Assembly (NCBI GenBank): GCA_029821875.1
Contig: JALGXW010000001.1
Coordinates: 97,987-161,986, forward strand
From: Candidatus Hebobacterum abditum
Lineage (GTDB): Bacteria > Armatimonadota > Hebobacteria > Hebobacterales > Hebobacteraceae
Reading direction: 5' to 3'
DNA: 64,000 nt
Shown here: positions 45,081 to 54,496 of the stretch, in pieces
Layout of the letters: every line of letters begins with the position of its first letter
Numbering within the stretch: position 1 is the stretch's first letter
Notes under the pieces: model-generated
The model's database searches: none
Told to the model about the DNA's origin: nothing
The model's input: the letters and a program-made list of their open reading frames with translations, nothing else
Program-made: the position numbers and the translations under genes

Positions 45081-45094
45081 GGCGAGGCGGGCGT

Positions 45095-45493
45095 ATGCCA
45101 TCACAGCGCATCGAGCGCGTTCAGAAGTTGCTGCGCTCAGAGATCAGCACGGTCCTTCGGACCAAGCTGAAGGATCCAAGGGTAGGCATGGTGACGATCA
45201 CCGAGGTGGATGCCAGCCCCGACCTGCGCAACGCTCGAGTCTTCGTGAGCCTCGTCAAGGAGGAGGAGTCGGAGTCCGAGGCCCTGGCCGGACTGAAGAG
45301 CGCGGCCGGCTTCATTCGCTCCGAGCTCATGAGGGCATTGCACCTGCGGCCGATGCCCGTGCTCGAGTTCGAGCTCGACAGATCGCTCGCCCGGGGCGCG
45401 CGCACGCTAGACCTGTTGGATCGGATCAGAGATGAGCGAGAGCGGGGCGGCTCGCGAGTGGACGCGGGCGATCCGTCTGATAGAGACGAGTAG
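45095..45493 (+). CDS. rbfA: 30S ribosome-binding factor
   Basis: 132 aa, KH-like RbfA fold. Visible are RVQKLLRSEISTVLRTKLKDPRVGMVTITEVD and the DRSLARGARTLDLLDRI tail. It binds immature 30S subunits and helps 16S 5'-end maturation. It starts 14 bases after ylxP. The last 62 bases overlap the next gene. Confidence 0.93.
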   Translation: MPSQRIERVQKLLRSEISTVLRTKLKDPRVGMVTITEVDASPDLRNARVFVSLVKEEESESEALAGLKSAAGFIRSELMRALHLRPMPVLEFELDRSLARGARTLDLLDRIRDERERGGSRVDAGDPSDRDE

Positions 45494-46433
45494 CGGGATC
45501 TACGTCGCCACGCACATTCGCCCGGATGGCGACGCGCTGGGCTCTCTGCTCGGGCTGTCGTTGGCCCTCGAGAAGGCTGGACTGCAGGTCGCCGCGCTGT
45601 GCGCGGATCCAGTGCCGAGCACCTACGCGTTCCTCCCCGCCGTGGACTGGATCCTCTCCTCACCACCCGACTGGCAAGCGGATGTGGGAATCGTCGTCGA
45701 CTGCGACGGGTTGGCTCGAGTTGGAGCCCTCGAGCCGGCCCTCGCGGGTCTTCCGTCTCTCATCGACCTGGACCACCACGATACAGAGCAGGCGTTCGGG
45801 CAAGAGCAACTGATCGATCCGACAGCAGGCGCCTCCGCCGAGATCGTGTACGACCTCCTCCGCGAGATGGAACTCCCCCTCGACGCCGAGATCAGCACCT
45901 GCCTCTACGCCGCAGTGCTTACAGACACGGGCCGTTTCTGCTACGGCAATACGACGGCCAGATCGCTTCGCATTGCCGCGGAACTGGTGGCCGGCGGCGC
46001 CGACCCGCATGCCATTGCGCGGAAGGTGTATGAGGAGCGATCGATGGCGGCGACCCACCTGCTCGGAGTGGCGTTGTCCCGCCTCGCCGCCACAACGGAC
46101 GGCCAAGTCGTGAGCTCTGTGCTCCGGCCGGCGGACTTCGCGGAGACGGGGGCCTCCTCGAGCGACACTGACGGGATCATCGCCCATCTGCGAGCGATCG
46201 GCGGCCCGCGAGTGGCGATCCTCTTCGTTGAGCCGGACCACGATGCCGTTCGCGTAAGCTTGAGGTCCGATGGCAGCGTGGATGTCAGCGAGATAGCGCT
46301 TGAGTTCGGCGGCGGTGGACACGCGATGGCCGCCGGCTGTACGGTGACGGGCAAGGCCGAGCTCGTGGAGCGGAGAGTGCTGGACGCGGTCAGCCTCGCG
46401 CTGAACCGGCCGAGTGAGCAGGATGCAGGCTGA
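45432..46433 (+). CDS. nrnA: DHH-family oligoribonuclease / pAp phosphatase (NrnA-like)
   Basis: 333 aa. DHH domain: THIRPDGDALGS (His28, Asp32, Asp34), VVDCDGLARVG, and DLDHHDTE (114-118). DHHA1 domain with EFGGGGHAMAAGCTV. It degrades short RNAs and hydrolyses pAp. The ATG at 45432 lies 62 bases inside rbfA, in another frame. A later start is unlikely because the THIRPDGD motif comes soon after, at residue 27. Confidence 0.9.
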   Translation: MSESGAAREWTRAIRLIETSSGIYVATHIRPDGDALGSLLGLSLALEKAGLQVAALCADPVPSTYAFLPAVDWILSSPPDWQADVGIVVDCDGLARVGALEPALAGLPSLIDLDHHDTEQAFGQEQLIDPTAGASAEIVYDLLREMELPLDAEISTCLYAAVLTDTGRFCYGNTTARSLRIAAELVAGGADPHAIARKVYEERSMAATHLLGVALSRLAATTDGQVVSSVLRPADFAETGASSSDTDGIIAHLRAIGGPRVAILFVEPDHDAVRVSLRSDGSVDVSEIALEFGGGGHAMAAGCTVTGKAELVERRVLDAVSLALNRPSEQDAG

Positions 46434-47331
46434 CGGCTTCGTCAACGTGCTCAAGCCCCCGGGCATGACATCACATGACGTGGTGGCGTGGGTCCGGCGC
46501 TGCTCGGGCGCAGCGCGAGCAGGTCACCTAGGCACCCTCGATCCGGCCGCCGCTGGTGTCCTGCCGGTGTGCCTCGGCCGGGCCACGCGCCTCTTCCGCT
46601 TCGCGGGAGGCGATGAGAAGGTCTACCGCGCCGAGATCGTGTTCGGCACTCGCACCGACACCATGGATGCAGAAGGGAAGGTGGTTTCGCAGGTCGACAG
46701 CAGTGGGCTGACAGAGGCGGGCCTGCGGAGAATACTCGACAGCTCCGTCGGTCAGAGAGAGCAAGCTCCCCCGCCCTTCTCGGCCGCAAAGGTGGGAGGC
46801 CGCGCGCTCCACAAGCACGCGCGCAGTGGTGTCATGGCCAGGGGACGCCCGAAGCCGGTGACGGTGCTGTCGCTGGACCTGGTCGAGTTCGTGTCCGGCC
46901 CAGGCGCTCACGCGGTGCTGGACATCACGTGCAGCCCCGGCACGTACGTGCGGGTGCTGGCCGATGACATGGGCCAGGCCGCAGGCTGCGGAGCCTATGT
47001 GGCTTTTCTCGTGCGAACGCGCGCGGGCCGCTTTGAGCTAGGTGATGCGCTGACGCTGGAGGAGATGGCGGAGGCCGGCGACGAATGCGAACTGCGTGCG
47101 CGCGTCCTGCCTCTGGACTGGCCCCTGGCGCACTTGCCGGAGTTGGGTCTGGAGGCGCCGGCAGCTCGCACCTTCGTCAGCGGCAGCCGCGTGTTCGCCG
47201 GCATAGAGGCCGCATGGCCGATGCGCGTGTACGGTCCGAGTAGACTCTTCCTCGGGCTGGGGGAGGTGCTGGGTGAGGGGCAGCTTCAGCCCAGGGTAGT
47301 GCTGAGTGAGGGGCCGGCGGGCACGACATGA
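46423..47331 (+). CDS. truB: tRNA pseudouridine-55 synthase
   Basis: 302 aa. Catalytic Asp40 in GHLGTLDPAAAGVLPVCLG; N-terminal FVNVLKPPGMTSHDVV; tRNA-binding TCSPGTYVRVLADDMG. It makes the T-loop pseudouridine. The ATG at 46423 was preferred over GTG at 46414. It overlaps nrnA by 11 bases and ribF by four. Confidence 0.94.
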   Translation: MQADGFVNVLKPPGMTSHDVVAWVRRCSGAARAGHLGTLDPAAAGVLPVCLGRATRLFRFAGGDEKVYRAEIVFGTRTDTMDAEGKVVSQVDSSGLTEAGLRRILDSSVGQREQAPPPFSAAKVGGRALHKHARSGVMARGRPKPVTVLSLDLVEFVSGPGAHAVLDITCSPGTYVRVLADDMGQAAGCGAYVAFLVRTRAGRFELGDALTLEEMAEAGDECELRARVLPLDWPLAHLPELGLEAPAARTFVSGSRVFAGIEAAWPMRVYGPSRLFLGLGEVLGEGQLQPRVVLSEGPAGTT

Positions 47332-48263
47332 GAGTGGTTCGCGGTCTGGGCAAGCGGCTGCGGCGACCCTTGTGCCTGGCGCTAGGCGTGTTCGACGGCG
47401 TGCACTTGGGCCATCGCAGGGTCATCGACGCGGCCGTGAGCCAGGCGAGAGGGCGGCCTCTCCTCCCCGGCGTGCTCACCTTTGACCCACACCCCGATGC
47501 TGTCATCAGCGCGGCCGGTGCTCCTGGCCTTCTCACCACAACTGAAGAGAAGCTGTCGCTGCTGCGGGAACTCGGCGTCGAAGTAGCGGTAGTCGCGAGA
47601 TTCAGCCGACGGCTTGCAGACATGCCGGCCGAGAGATTCGTGGAAGACGTGCTGGTGGACCAGCTCCAGGCACGATGTGTCGTTGTTGGGGAGAACTGGC
47701 GCTTCGGAAGGAGTGGCGAGGGGACGCCAGAACTGCTCCGCACACTGGGAGCCGCGCTCCGGTTCAGAGTCTCAATGGTGCCGCCAGTGTCGGTGAAGAG
47801 AGGCAAGGTCAGCAGCACGCGCATCCGCGAGCTGCTCCTTCGGGGCCGCCTGGAGGCTGCGAACGAACTGCTGGGCCGGCCGTACGGCCTGGCGGGACGG
47901 GTCGTGGGAGGGGAGGGTCGCGGGAAACATCTCGGGTTCCCGACGGCGAACCTCGACGTCCCTCCTACGAAGCTGATCCCGGCCGACGGCCTATACGCCT
48001 GCTTCGCCGGGCTCAGGAAGATGCGGCCCGCGATGGCCTACATCGGCGCCAGACCGACATTCGGGGAGGGGGCCGAGCGGCGCGTGGAGGTCCATCTCCT
48101 TGAGCGCCCAGGCCATCGCGATCTACACAGACGCCTGCTTCGGGCCGACCTGATCGCGCGGGTGCGCGGCGACCGCAGGTTCGGCTCCTCGGAGGCGCTC
48201 GTGGCGCAGATGGAGCGCGACCGTGTGCGCACACGCGCTCTGCTAGCGTGTTTACACGAATGA
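47328..48263 (+). CDS. ribF: Bifunctional riboflavin kinase / FAD synthetase
   Basis: 311 aa. FAD synthetase part: LGVFDGVHLGHRRVI and STRIRELLLRG. Kinase part: GKHLGFPTANLDV and the terminal RVRGDRRFGSSEALVAQME. It makes FMN and FAD from riboflavin. truB-ribF-rpsO order is common in bacteria. The rpsO promoter overlaps its 3' end. Confidence 0.94.
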   Translation: MRVVRGLGKRLRRPLCLALGVFDGVHLGHRRVIDAAVSQARGRPLLPGVLTFDPHPDAVISAAGAPGLLTTTEEKLSLLRELGVEVAVVARFSRRLADMPAERFVEDVLVDQLQARCVVVGENWRFGRSGEGTPELLRTLGAALRFRVSMVPPVSVKRGKVSSTRIRELLLRGRLEAANELLGRPYGLAGRVVGGEGRGKHLGFPTANLDVPPTKLIPADGLYACFAGLRKMRPAMAYIGARPTFGEGAERRVEVHLLERPGHRDLHRRLLRADLIARVRGDRRFGSSEALVAQMERDRVRTRALLACLHE

Positions 48264-48279
48264 CGCGATGTGGTATGCT
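48251..48279 (+). promoter_or_regulatory. Promoter of rpsO
   Basis: TTTACA (48251-48256), 17 bases, TATGCT (48274-48279) with extended TG at 48271-48272. The -35 lies in the last codons of ribF. Confidence 0.7.
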
Positions 48280-48344
48280 TGCCTGTGACCACCCGGGCGA
48301 GCCCGGGCGCCTCAGCGAGTGAGGATCACGCAAGGAGCAGTCGG

Positions 48345-48635
48345 TTGCCGCTCGTAAAGGAACAGAAGGACGGTATCGTCGAAGAGAATCGTCTCCATCC
48401 CAGCGATACTGGGTCGCCCGAGGTACAGGTCGCGCTCCTCACGGCGCGAATCAACCAACTCCAGGAGCACCTGCGCCAACACAAGCGGGATCACCATTCC
48501 CGGCGCGGGATGCTGGTGATGATCGGGCGGCGGCAGCGGTTCCTCGACTACCTGGGCAAATCGGACATCGATCGGTATCGCGCGCTCGTCGCTAAGCTGG
48601 GGCTGCGCGACAAGACAAGGGCTAGACGGCTGTAG
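48345..48635 (+). CDS. rpsO: 30S ribosomal protein S15
   Basis: 96 aa. The S15 signature is complete: [34 protein letters not shown] and KLGLRDK. It binds helix 22 of 16S rRNA early in assembly. Start is TTG at 48345 with AAGGAG (48332-48337). Earlier in-frame GTG at 48270 would overlap the promoter. S15 often represses its own mRNA; I did not find its pseudoknot. Confidence 0.95.
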   Translation: MPLVKEQKDGIVEENRLHPSDTGSPEVQVALLTARINQLQEHLRQHKRDHHSRRGMLVMIGRRQRFLDYLGKSDIDRYRALVAKLGLRDKTRARRL

Positions 48636-48786
48636 GGCGGCCACCTTCGCTCGCAGCCGAGACGTTCTTTCACAACTGGCTAGGGAAGCGCCGCAAGAAG
48701 TTCAACGGCGACGACCGGGATCTTCCCCGGGAACTCCCCTGAACCGATGTGTGCCGGAGGTCGGCCTGCGGGCCGCTCTACCTACT

Positions 48787-48827
48787 ACACCCCGTTGTGG
48801 GTGTCGGCAGACATAGGTGCAGGAGTT
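48787..48827 (+). promoter_or_regulatory. Two hairpins in the pnp leader
   Basis: ACACCC/GGGTGT (48787-48804) and CAGGA/TCCTG (about 48820-48834) stand in the 261-base gap between rpsO and pnp. In E. coli the pnp leader stem is cut by RNase III and used for autoregulation; a similar role here is inference. No promoter was recognised in the gap. Confidence 0.35.
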
Positions 48828-48896
48828 GTTCCTGTCTGGGGGAGGGACCGCGGATTGCTGTCACCTCCGGCGAGCGCACCCAGATAGGAGCAATAA

Positions 48897-51047
48897 GTGG
48901 CAATCGAACAACGTGACCTCGACGGTCGATCCATCTCCGTCGAAACTGGCACTCTGGCCAAGCAGGCTGATGGTGCGGTCTGTGTCCGGCTAGGTGACAC
49001 AATCACCCTCGTCACGGCGACAATGGCGCCACCGCGCGAGGGCATCGACTTCTTCCCCCTGCTCGTCGACTTCGAAGAGAAGATGTATGCGGCCGGCAAG
49101 ATCCCGGGCGTCCGCTACATCCGGCGAGAGGGACGTCCAAGCGAGAACGCAATCCTGTCGGCCCGTCGCATCGACCGCGCCATTCGTCCCCTCTTCCCCA
49201 AGGGGTTCCGCAACGACATCCAGGTAGTCGCCACAGTGCTGTCGGCGGACATGCAGAACGCGGCCGACATCCCCGCCATGGTGGGGGCTTCGGCCGCGCT
49301 GTGCGTCTCGCCTGTGCCGTTCCTGGGGCCTGTGGGAGCGGTGCGCGTTGGTCGGGTCGAAGGCCGCTTCGTGGTCAATCCGACGTATGAGGAGCGAGAT
49401 GAGAGCGACCTCGAGCTGACGGTCGCAGTCTCGCCGGACGGCGTCGTGATGTTGGAGGGGATGACCGATCAGCTGCCGGAGGAGGTGGTTGGCGAGGCAA
49501 TCGCGTTTGCCATCCCCTACGCGGAACAGGTCCTCGAAATGCAGCGCGCACTAGCGGGGGCCGCCGGGAAGGAGAAGATCGACTTCACGCCTCTCCAGAT
49601 CGGCGAGGACATCCGCTCGGCCATATCGGGCTCCGCCGCGACCATCCGAGGGGCGATCCAGCACCCGGACAAGAAGGCTCGGGAAGAGGCCACGACCGAG
49701 ATCGTCGAGCAGTTGCAGACCGATCTCTCGGACCGGTTCCCGGAGCGAATCCCCGAGATCCGGGCGGCGCTCGAAGAGCAGATGGAGGCGGAGCTTCGAG
49801 GTCTCGTTCTGGACGACGACCGACGGCCCGACGGCAGGAGTATGGAGGAGATCAGGGATCTGTCCTCCGAGGTGGGGGTGCTGCCGCGCGCACACGGGTC
49901 AGCACTCTTCACGCGCGGCCAGACCCAAGTGATGTCAGTCGTCACGCTCGGCGGCGTCGGCGACGAGCAGCTCATCGACGACCTCGGCGTCGTCGAGTCG
50001 AAGCGGTTCATGCATCACTACAACTTCCCGCCCTACAGCGTGGGGGAGGTCCGGCCGATGCGCGGGCCCAGCCGTCGCGACCTCGGTCACGGGTCGCTGG
50101 TCGAACACGGCGTTCTGCCGGTGCTGCCCGACGAGGAGGAGTTCCCCTACACCGTGAGGGTGGTCTCAGAGGTGCTCGAGAGCAATGGCTCCAGTTCCAT
50201 GGCCAGCGTGTGCGGGAGCAGTCTGGCGCTGATGGATGCCGGTGTGCCCATAAAGGGCGGCATCGCCGGGATCTCGATCGGCATGATCAGCGATGGTGAC
50301 AGGCGCAAGCTGCTCACGGACATCCAGGGGCTGGAGGATTTCAGCGGCGAGATGGACTTCAAGGTCGCCGGAACGCGGGAGGGTGTGACCTCGCTGCAGA
50401 TGGATGTGAAGCTCGCCGGGCTGTCGATGGAGACGGTCCGGGATGCTCTCGCGCAGTCGAAGCGCGCACGGGACGTTCTGCTGGACACGATGGCCGAGGC
50501 GATCTCCGAGCCCCGGGCCGAGCTTGCCCCTCATGCGCCGCGCGTGTTCACGATCGAAATAGATCCGGAGAAGATCGGCGATGTCATCGGCCCCGGCGGC
50601 AAGATGATTCGGAAGCTCGAGGGCGACTTCAACTGCAAGATCGACATCGAGCAAGAGGGTCGCGTGTTCGTGGCCGCGCCCGACCAGTCATCGGGCCAGC
50701 AGGCTGTGAAAGCTATCGAGGACCTGACCCGGGACCTGCAGGTAGGCGAAACCTACGTGGGGAAGGTCGTGCGGATCACGCCCTTCGGAGCCTTCCTCGA
50801 ACTTCTGCCCGGCCGCGACGGACTGTTGCACATCTCGCAGGTTGCGCGGGAACGGATCGACCGCGTAGAGGACGTCCTCAAGATGGGCGATGAGGTGCCG
50901 GTTCGCGTCATCGAAATCGACCCCCAGGGCAAAGTGCGGTTGAGCCGCAAGGATCTCCTTCCGGGCGGCAAGGACGGCGAGTCCGAGGGCGAACGCGGCG
51001 GGCGACGGGAGGGCGGCCGCCCGCGCCGCCACCGGCCGCGCCGCTGA
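48897..51047 (+). CDS. pnp: Polyribonucleotide nucleotidyltransferase
   Basis: 716 aa. Two RNase PH domains (second with GGIAGISIGMISDGD and DFKVAGTREGVTSLQMD), a helical linker, KH (DVIGPGGKMIRKLEGDFNCK, about residue 561) and S1 (GKVVRITPFGAFLELLPGRDGLLH). It degrades RNA 3' to 5' with phosphate. The tail is Arg/Gly-rich. Start is GTG with ATAGGAG. RNase Y is encoded nearby in the other cluster, a plausible degradosome partner. Confidence 0.96.
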   Translation: MAIEQRDLDGRSISVETGTLAKQADGAVCVRLGDTITLVTATMAPPREGIDFFPLLVDFEEKMYAAGKIPGVRYIRREGRPSENAILSARRIDRAIRPLFPKGFRNDIQVVATVLSADMQNAADIPAMVGASAALCVSPVPFLGPVGAVRVGRVEGRFVVNPTYEERDESDLELTVAVSPDGVVMLEGMTDQLPEEVVGEAIAFAIPYAEQVLEMQRALAGAAGKEKIDFTPLQIGEDIRSAISGSAATIRGAIQHPDKKAREEATTEIVEQLQTDLSDRFPERIPEIRAALEEQMEAELRGLVLDDDRRPDGRSMEEIRDLSSEVGVLPRAHGSALFTRGQTQVMSVVTLGGVGDEQLIDDLGVVESKRFMHHYNFPPYSVGEVRPMRGPSRRDLGHGSLVEHGVLPVLPDEEEFPYTVRVVSEVLESNGSSSMASVCGSSLALMDAGVPIKGGIAGISIGMISDGDRRKLLTDIQGLEDFSGEMDFKVAGTREGVTSLQMDVKLAGLSMETVRDALAQSKRARDVLLDTMAEAISEPRAELAPHAPRVFTIEIDPEKIGDVIGPGGKMIRKLEGDFNCKIDIEQEGRVFVAAPDQSSGQQAVKAIEDLTRDLQVGETYVGKVVRITPFGAFLELLPGRDGLLHISQVARERIDRVEDVLKMGDEVPVRVIEIDPQGKVRLSRKDLLPGGKDGESEGERGGRREGGRPRRHRPRR

Positions 51048-51131
51048 GGGTGTGCGTCGCTTCCCGGCTCGGAGTTGGCGGGCAGACACATGTTCGCCAG
51101 ACGTGAGCGCTGGCGAAGGCAGGTCACCTGG

Positions 51132-52409
51132 ATGAATCCCCAGCCTGAAGGCCCGGGACCGCACGTCAGGAAGACCGTTCTGCCCAACGGCGTGAGGGTG
51201 CTTACCGAACGGCTCGAGCATGTGAACTCCGCCTCGCTTGGCCTCTGGAGCACCTCCGGGTCGCGCGTCGATCCACCCGGACACGAGGGCATCACCCACT
51301 TCCTCGAGCACATGCTGTTCAAGGGCACCGCCACACGATCGGCTCTCGAGATCGGCGAAGCCATCGATGACATCGGCGGCTATGTCAACGGACTGACAGA
51401 CCGTGAGCAGATGCATCTCTTCGCCCGCACCACGGGGGAGTATGGGGAGGCGGCCCTGGATCTCCTCTTCGATCTCATGCTGCGCTCGCAGTGTCCGGAG
51501 GAGGATGTTGCCCGGGAGCGGGAGGTCGTCCTCCAGGAGATCGCTCACGTACGGGACTCGGCCGAGGAGTGGGTGCACGAACTCGTGCCGCAGACAGCCT
51601 GGCCAGATCACGTGTTGGGCCGGCCGCTCATGGGGACGGACGACAGCGTCGGCGCCATTGATCGCGAGTCCCTGCTCAGGCACCTCGCGGACCAGTTTCA
51701 TGTGAGCGGCCGACTGGTCGTGACAGGTGTTGGTCGCGTCGACCACGAGCGCATCGTCGCGCTGACTCAGAAGAATACCCGAGGCCTCGGCCCGAGCGCG
51801 TCGGGGATGGACACACGGGCCCCGACGTTTCTTGCAGAGCAGACTGTCGTGACGAGGCCGGGTGAGCAAGTGCACCTCTGCCTGGTCTACCCCGGAATTG
51901 CGGGGACAGACGAGGCGCGGCATACGTTCGCTGTTCTCGACACGGTCTTGGGGGGAGGGAACAGCTCTCGGCTTTTCCAGGAGATCCGCGAGAAGCGCGG
52001 CCTGGCTTACAACATCGGCTCCTACGTGCAGTCCTATCAGACGGCCGGGCTGTTCGTCATAGCGGCGGGTACATCGTCGGAGAACTTCCAGACTGTCGTG
52101 GGCCTTATCGAGCGTGAGATCGAACGACTACAAGCGGACGGCCCTTCAGAGGACGAGGTGGCTCGGGCGAAGGTCCAGCTGAAGGTCGCGCTCGCGCTCG
52201 CGGCGGAGAGCACGGGCTTCCGAATGCAGCATATTGCGCTCTCGGAGATATACTGGGGCCGCGTCCTGTCCATCGATGAGATCGCCGCAGGGGTTGATGG
52301 CGTCACCAGCGAAGACGCGCACGAGCTGGCTCGAAGCGTGCTCGGCGGGGATCGTCGGGCGCTGGTCGCGGTCGGGCCGTTCGATGGCGAGGGAGGCCGA
52401 CATGAGTGA
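51132..52409 (+). CDS. M16-family zinc peptidase
   Basis: 425 aa. Inverted zinc motif HFLEH (His56, Glu59, His60) with the third ligand expected near residue 134-139 (CPEEDVAREREVVLQEI). A second half with GGGNSSRLFQEIREKRGLAYNIGS matches the non-catalytic M16 domain. The pnp-M16-dapB order resembles the Gram-positive mlpA/ymxG neighbourhood. The ATG at 51132 is favoured; ATG 51090 and 51075 would add an Arg-rich extension. It overlaps dapB by 8 bases. Confidence 0.88.
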   Translation: MNPQPEGPGPHVRKTVLPNGVRVLTERLEHVNSASLGLWSTSGSRVDPPGHEGITHFLEHMLFKGTATRSALEIGEAIDDIGGYVNGLTDREQMHLFARTTGEYGEAALDLLFDLMLRSQCPEEDVAREREVVLQEIAHVRDSAEEWVHELVPQTAWPDHVLGRPLMGTDDSVGAIDRESLLRHLADQFHVSGRLVVTGVGRVDHERIVALTQKNTRGLGPSASGMDTRAPTFLAEQTVVTRPGEQVHLCLVYPGIAGTDEARHTFAVLDTVLGGGNSSRLFQEIREKRGLAYNIGSYVQSYQTAGLFVIAAGTSSENFQTVVGLIEREIERLQADGPSEDEVARAKVQLKVALALAAESTGFRMQHIALSEIYWGRVLSIDEIAAGVDGVTSEDAHELARSVLGGDRRALVAVGPFDGEGGRHE

Positions 52410-53193
52410 GATCGGAGTGCTCGTTGTTGGCGCAGCCGGCCGGATGGGAAGAGAGGTCGTGCGCGCACTCGCGCAGGCAGAGGACATGAAGCTCGTGGGT
52501 GCGGTGGACAGAGCCAGGGTGGGGGAGGATGCAGGTCGGGTAGCCGGTACGGAGACGACTGGCGTCATCCTGACCGATTCGCTCAGCGATGCCATCACGC
52601 AGTCCTCGCCGGACGTCGCTGTGGACTTCACGCTGCCAGATGCAGTGATGGCGAACACGAGGACGGCCGTGAGGGCAGGTGTGCCGTGCGTGGTCGGCGC
52701 CACCGGCCTGACCGAAGAGAACATGTCAGAGCTTAAGGCCCTCTGCGAGGAGCGAAAGCGCGCCGTCTTCGTCGCGCCGAACTTCGCCATCGGCGCGGTG
52801 CTGATGATGCAGTTTGCGGCCCAGGCCGCCCGCCACTTCTCCGCGGCGGAGATCGTCGAACTCCACCACGCGGGGAAGGTAGACGCTCCGTCGGGCACGT
52901 CCCTGCGCACGGCCCAGCTGATGAGCAGTGTCTCCGGCAGCAGATTCGCCGGATGCGAGTCCACGGACGGCCGGGCCTCGCGCGGTCAGGCGGAGGGCGC
53001 AATTCATATGCACAGCGTGAGGCTGCCGGGACTTGTGGCGCATCAGGAGGTGATCTTCGGTGGTCAGGGCGAGACGCTTACCATCCGCCACGACTCCACG
53101 AGCCATGAATCCTTCATGCCGGGAGTACTACTCGCCATCCGGAAGGTGCGCGGCCTACGAGGCCTGGTGGTCGGGCTAGAGAACATCCTCTAG
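52402..53193 (+). CDS. dapB: 4-hydroxy-tetrahydrodipicolinate reductase
   Basis: 263 aa. NAD(P)-binding VVGAAGRMGREVV, catalytic ELHHAGKVDAPSGT (His155, His156, Lys159) and FGGQGETLTIRHDS. It makes tetrahydrodipicolinate for lysine and peptidoglycan cross-links. Starts with ATG 52402 overlapping the M16 gene. It ends at the bidirectional terminator. Confidence 0.95.
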   Translation: MSEIGVLVVGAAGRMGREVVRALAQAEDMKLVGAVDRARVGEDAGRVAGTETTGVILTDSLSDAITQSSPDVAVDFTLPDAVMANTRTAVRAGVPCVVGATGLTEENMSELKALCEERKRAVFVAPNFAIGAVLMMQFAAQAARHFSAAEIVELHHAGKVDAPSGTSLRTAQLMSSVSGSRFAGCESTDGRASRGQAEGAIHMHSVRLPGLVAHQEVIFGGQGETLTIRHDSTSHESFMPGVLLAIRKVRGLRGLVVGLENIL

Positions 53194-53268
53194 CAGATGC
53201 CGGCGCGGTTGAGGGTGGTTGTAAGCGCGGTTGTGCGCGGGCGCGGCGCTCGCATGCCATGCAAAACA

Positions 53269-53300
53269 GACATCGCGGCCCCGATGGGGGCCGCGATGTC
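53269..53300. terminator. Bidirectional terminator, 14-bp stem
   Basis: Stem GACATCGCGGCCCC / GGGGCCGCGATGTC, loop GATG. On the plus strand ATTTCG follows; on the minus strand TGTTTTGC follows. It lies between the convergent ends of dapB and spoVS. Confidence 0.85.
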
Positions 53301-53332
53301 ATTTCGTAAGCCTATGATCTGCGACGGCGGAG

Positions 53333-53593
53333 CTACTTGGGCTCGATCATAAGCCGAATGGCGGTTCGTTCCTGTCCGTCTACCGTGATGTCGGCGAACG
53401 CGGGCCGACATATGAGATCAACTCCCGAGGGAGCCATGAAGCCTCTCGCGATGGCAACGGCCTTCACTGCCTGGTTCAGCGCCCCCGCCCCGATCGTCTG
53501 GATCTCGGCCGCGCCCTTCTCGCGCACAACTCCGGCCAGCGCGCCGGCGACAGCGTTCGGATTCGACTTAGTCGAAACCCGTAGGACCTCCAT
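53333..53593 (-). CDS. spoVS: Stage V sporulation protein S family
   Basis: 86 aa, full-length SpoVS: MEVLRVSTKSNPNAVAGALA, GAGALNQAVKAVAIARG, and VDLICRPAFADITVDG. In Bacillus SpoVS affects septation and sporulation; the Alba-like fold suggests nucleic-acid binding. SpoVS also occurs in non-sporulating Deinococcus-Thermus and similar groups, so it does not prove sporulation. The AGGAGG site lies 9 bases before the ATG. It follows ymdB. Confidence 0.92.
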   Translation of the reverse strand: MEVLRVSTKSNPNAVAGALAGVVREKGAAEIQTIGAGALNQAVKAVAIARGFMAPSGVDLICRPAFADITVDGQERTAIRLMIEPK

Positions 53594-53677
53594 TTCTGAA
53601 GTCCTCCTGCAACCGTTTGATTGAACCCGGCCTGCAAACCTCGCTGCGGGCGAACCCGAACTCCCGGGTTCACGGCT

Positions 53678-54496
53678 CTACTGGTGAGCGTCGGTCAATT
53701 CTACCACACGCTCGATGGAGCGTGCACGTCCGCTTTCGATATCGAGTGCGACTACAACCCCACTTAGTATGGCGGGGCCGGTGGCGACTTCGAATCGGGT
53801 GGGCATCCCGGTCAGGAAGCGATCGATGACCGGCTTCTGTTTCATCCCGATGACCGAGTCTCGCGGCCCAGTCATGCCGGCGTCTGTTATGTAGGCGGCG
53901 CCGTTCGGAAGCAGTGCCTCGTCGGCTGTCTGGACGTGGGTGTGAGTGCCGATCGCGGCCCCCACCCGCCCGTCGAGATACCGGCCAAGCGCTATCTTTT
54001 CGCTGCTCGCCTCTGCATGTATGTCTACCACAATCAAGTTCGTTTTTCCACGAAGGGCCTCGATTTCCCTATCGGCGGCCCGGAAGGGGCAGTCCAAGGG
54101 ATCCATAAAGACCCGTCCGACCACATCGATGACCCCCACCGGCCCCGCCTTGGACGTTGCGAAGACTCCGGCGCCGCGCCCGGGCGTTCCCGCTGGGAAG
54201 TTCGCCGGCCGCAGCACCCGGGGCTCGCGCGCGGCGAACTCGACGAACTCGCGATGGCGCCAGACATGGTTGCCCGTCGTCAGGACGTCCACGGGGGTGG
54301 CCAGCAGCTCTTCCGCCACGCTCGGCGTGATCCCAAGCCCTCCCGCCGCGTTCTCCGCATTGGCTATGGTGAAGTCGATCTCGTACCGCTGCACCAAGTC
54401 CGGGAGGCGACTCTGAACCGCGGCCCGCCCTGGGCGTCCGACTATGTCGCCCACGAACAGCAGGTTAAGGTGATCTCTCTTCTCCCGAGCGGTCAC
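53678..54496 (-). CDS. ymdB: YmdB-type metallophosphoesterase
   Basis: 272 aa. Metal motifs [41 protein letters not shown] and [11 protein letters not shown]. YmdB of Bacillus hydrolyses 2',3'-cyclic nucleotides and changes biofilm behaviour. The ATG overlaps rny by four bases, the usual rny-ymdB pairing, and spoVS follows in 84 bases. An inverted repeat GAACCCG/CGGGTTC (53652-53671) lies in that gap. Confidence 0.92.
   Translation of the reverse strand: MTAREKRDHLNLLFVGDIVGRPGRAAVQSRLPDLVQRYEIDFTIANAENAAGGLGITPSVAEELLATPVDVLTTGNHVWRHREFVEFAAREPRVLRPANFPAGTPGRGAGVFATSKAGPVGVIDVVGRVFMDPLDCPFRAADREIEALRGKTNLIVVDIHAEASSEKIALGRYLDGRVGAAIGTHTHVQTADEALLPNGAAYITDAGMTGPRDSVIGMKQKPVIDRFLTGMPTRFEVATGPAILSGVVVALDIESGRARSIERVVELTDAHQ

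Noticed and set aside
53652..53671. GAACCCG/CGGGTTC as a tRNA T-arm
   Set aside because: No acceptor, D or anticodon arms around it; only a 7-bp hairpin between ymdB and spoVS.
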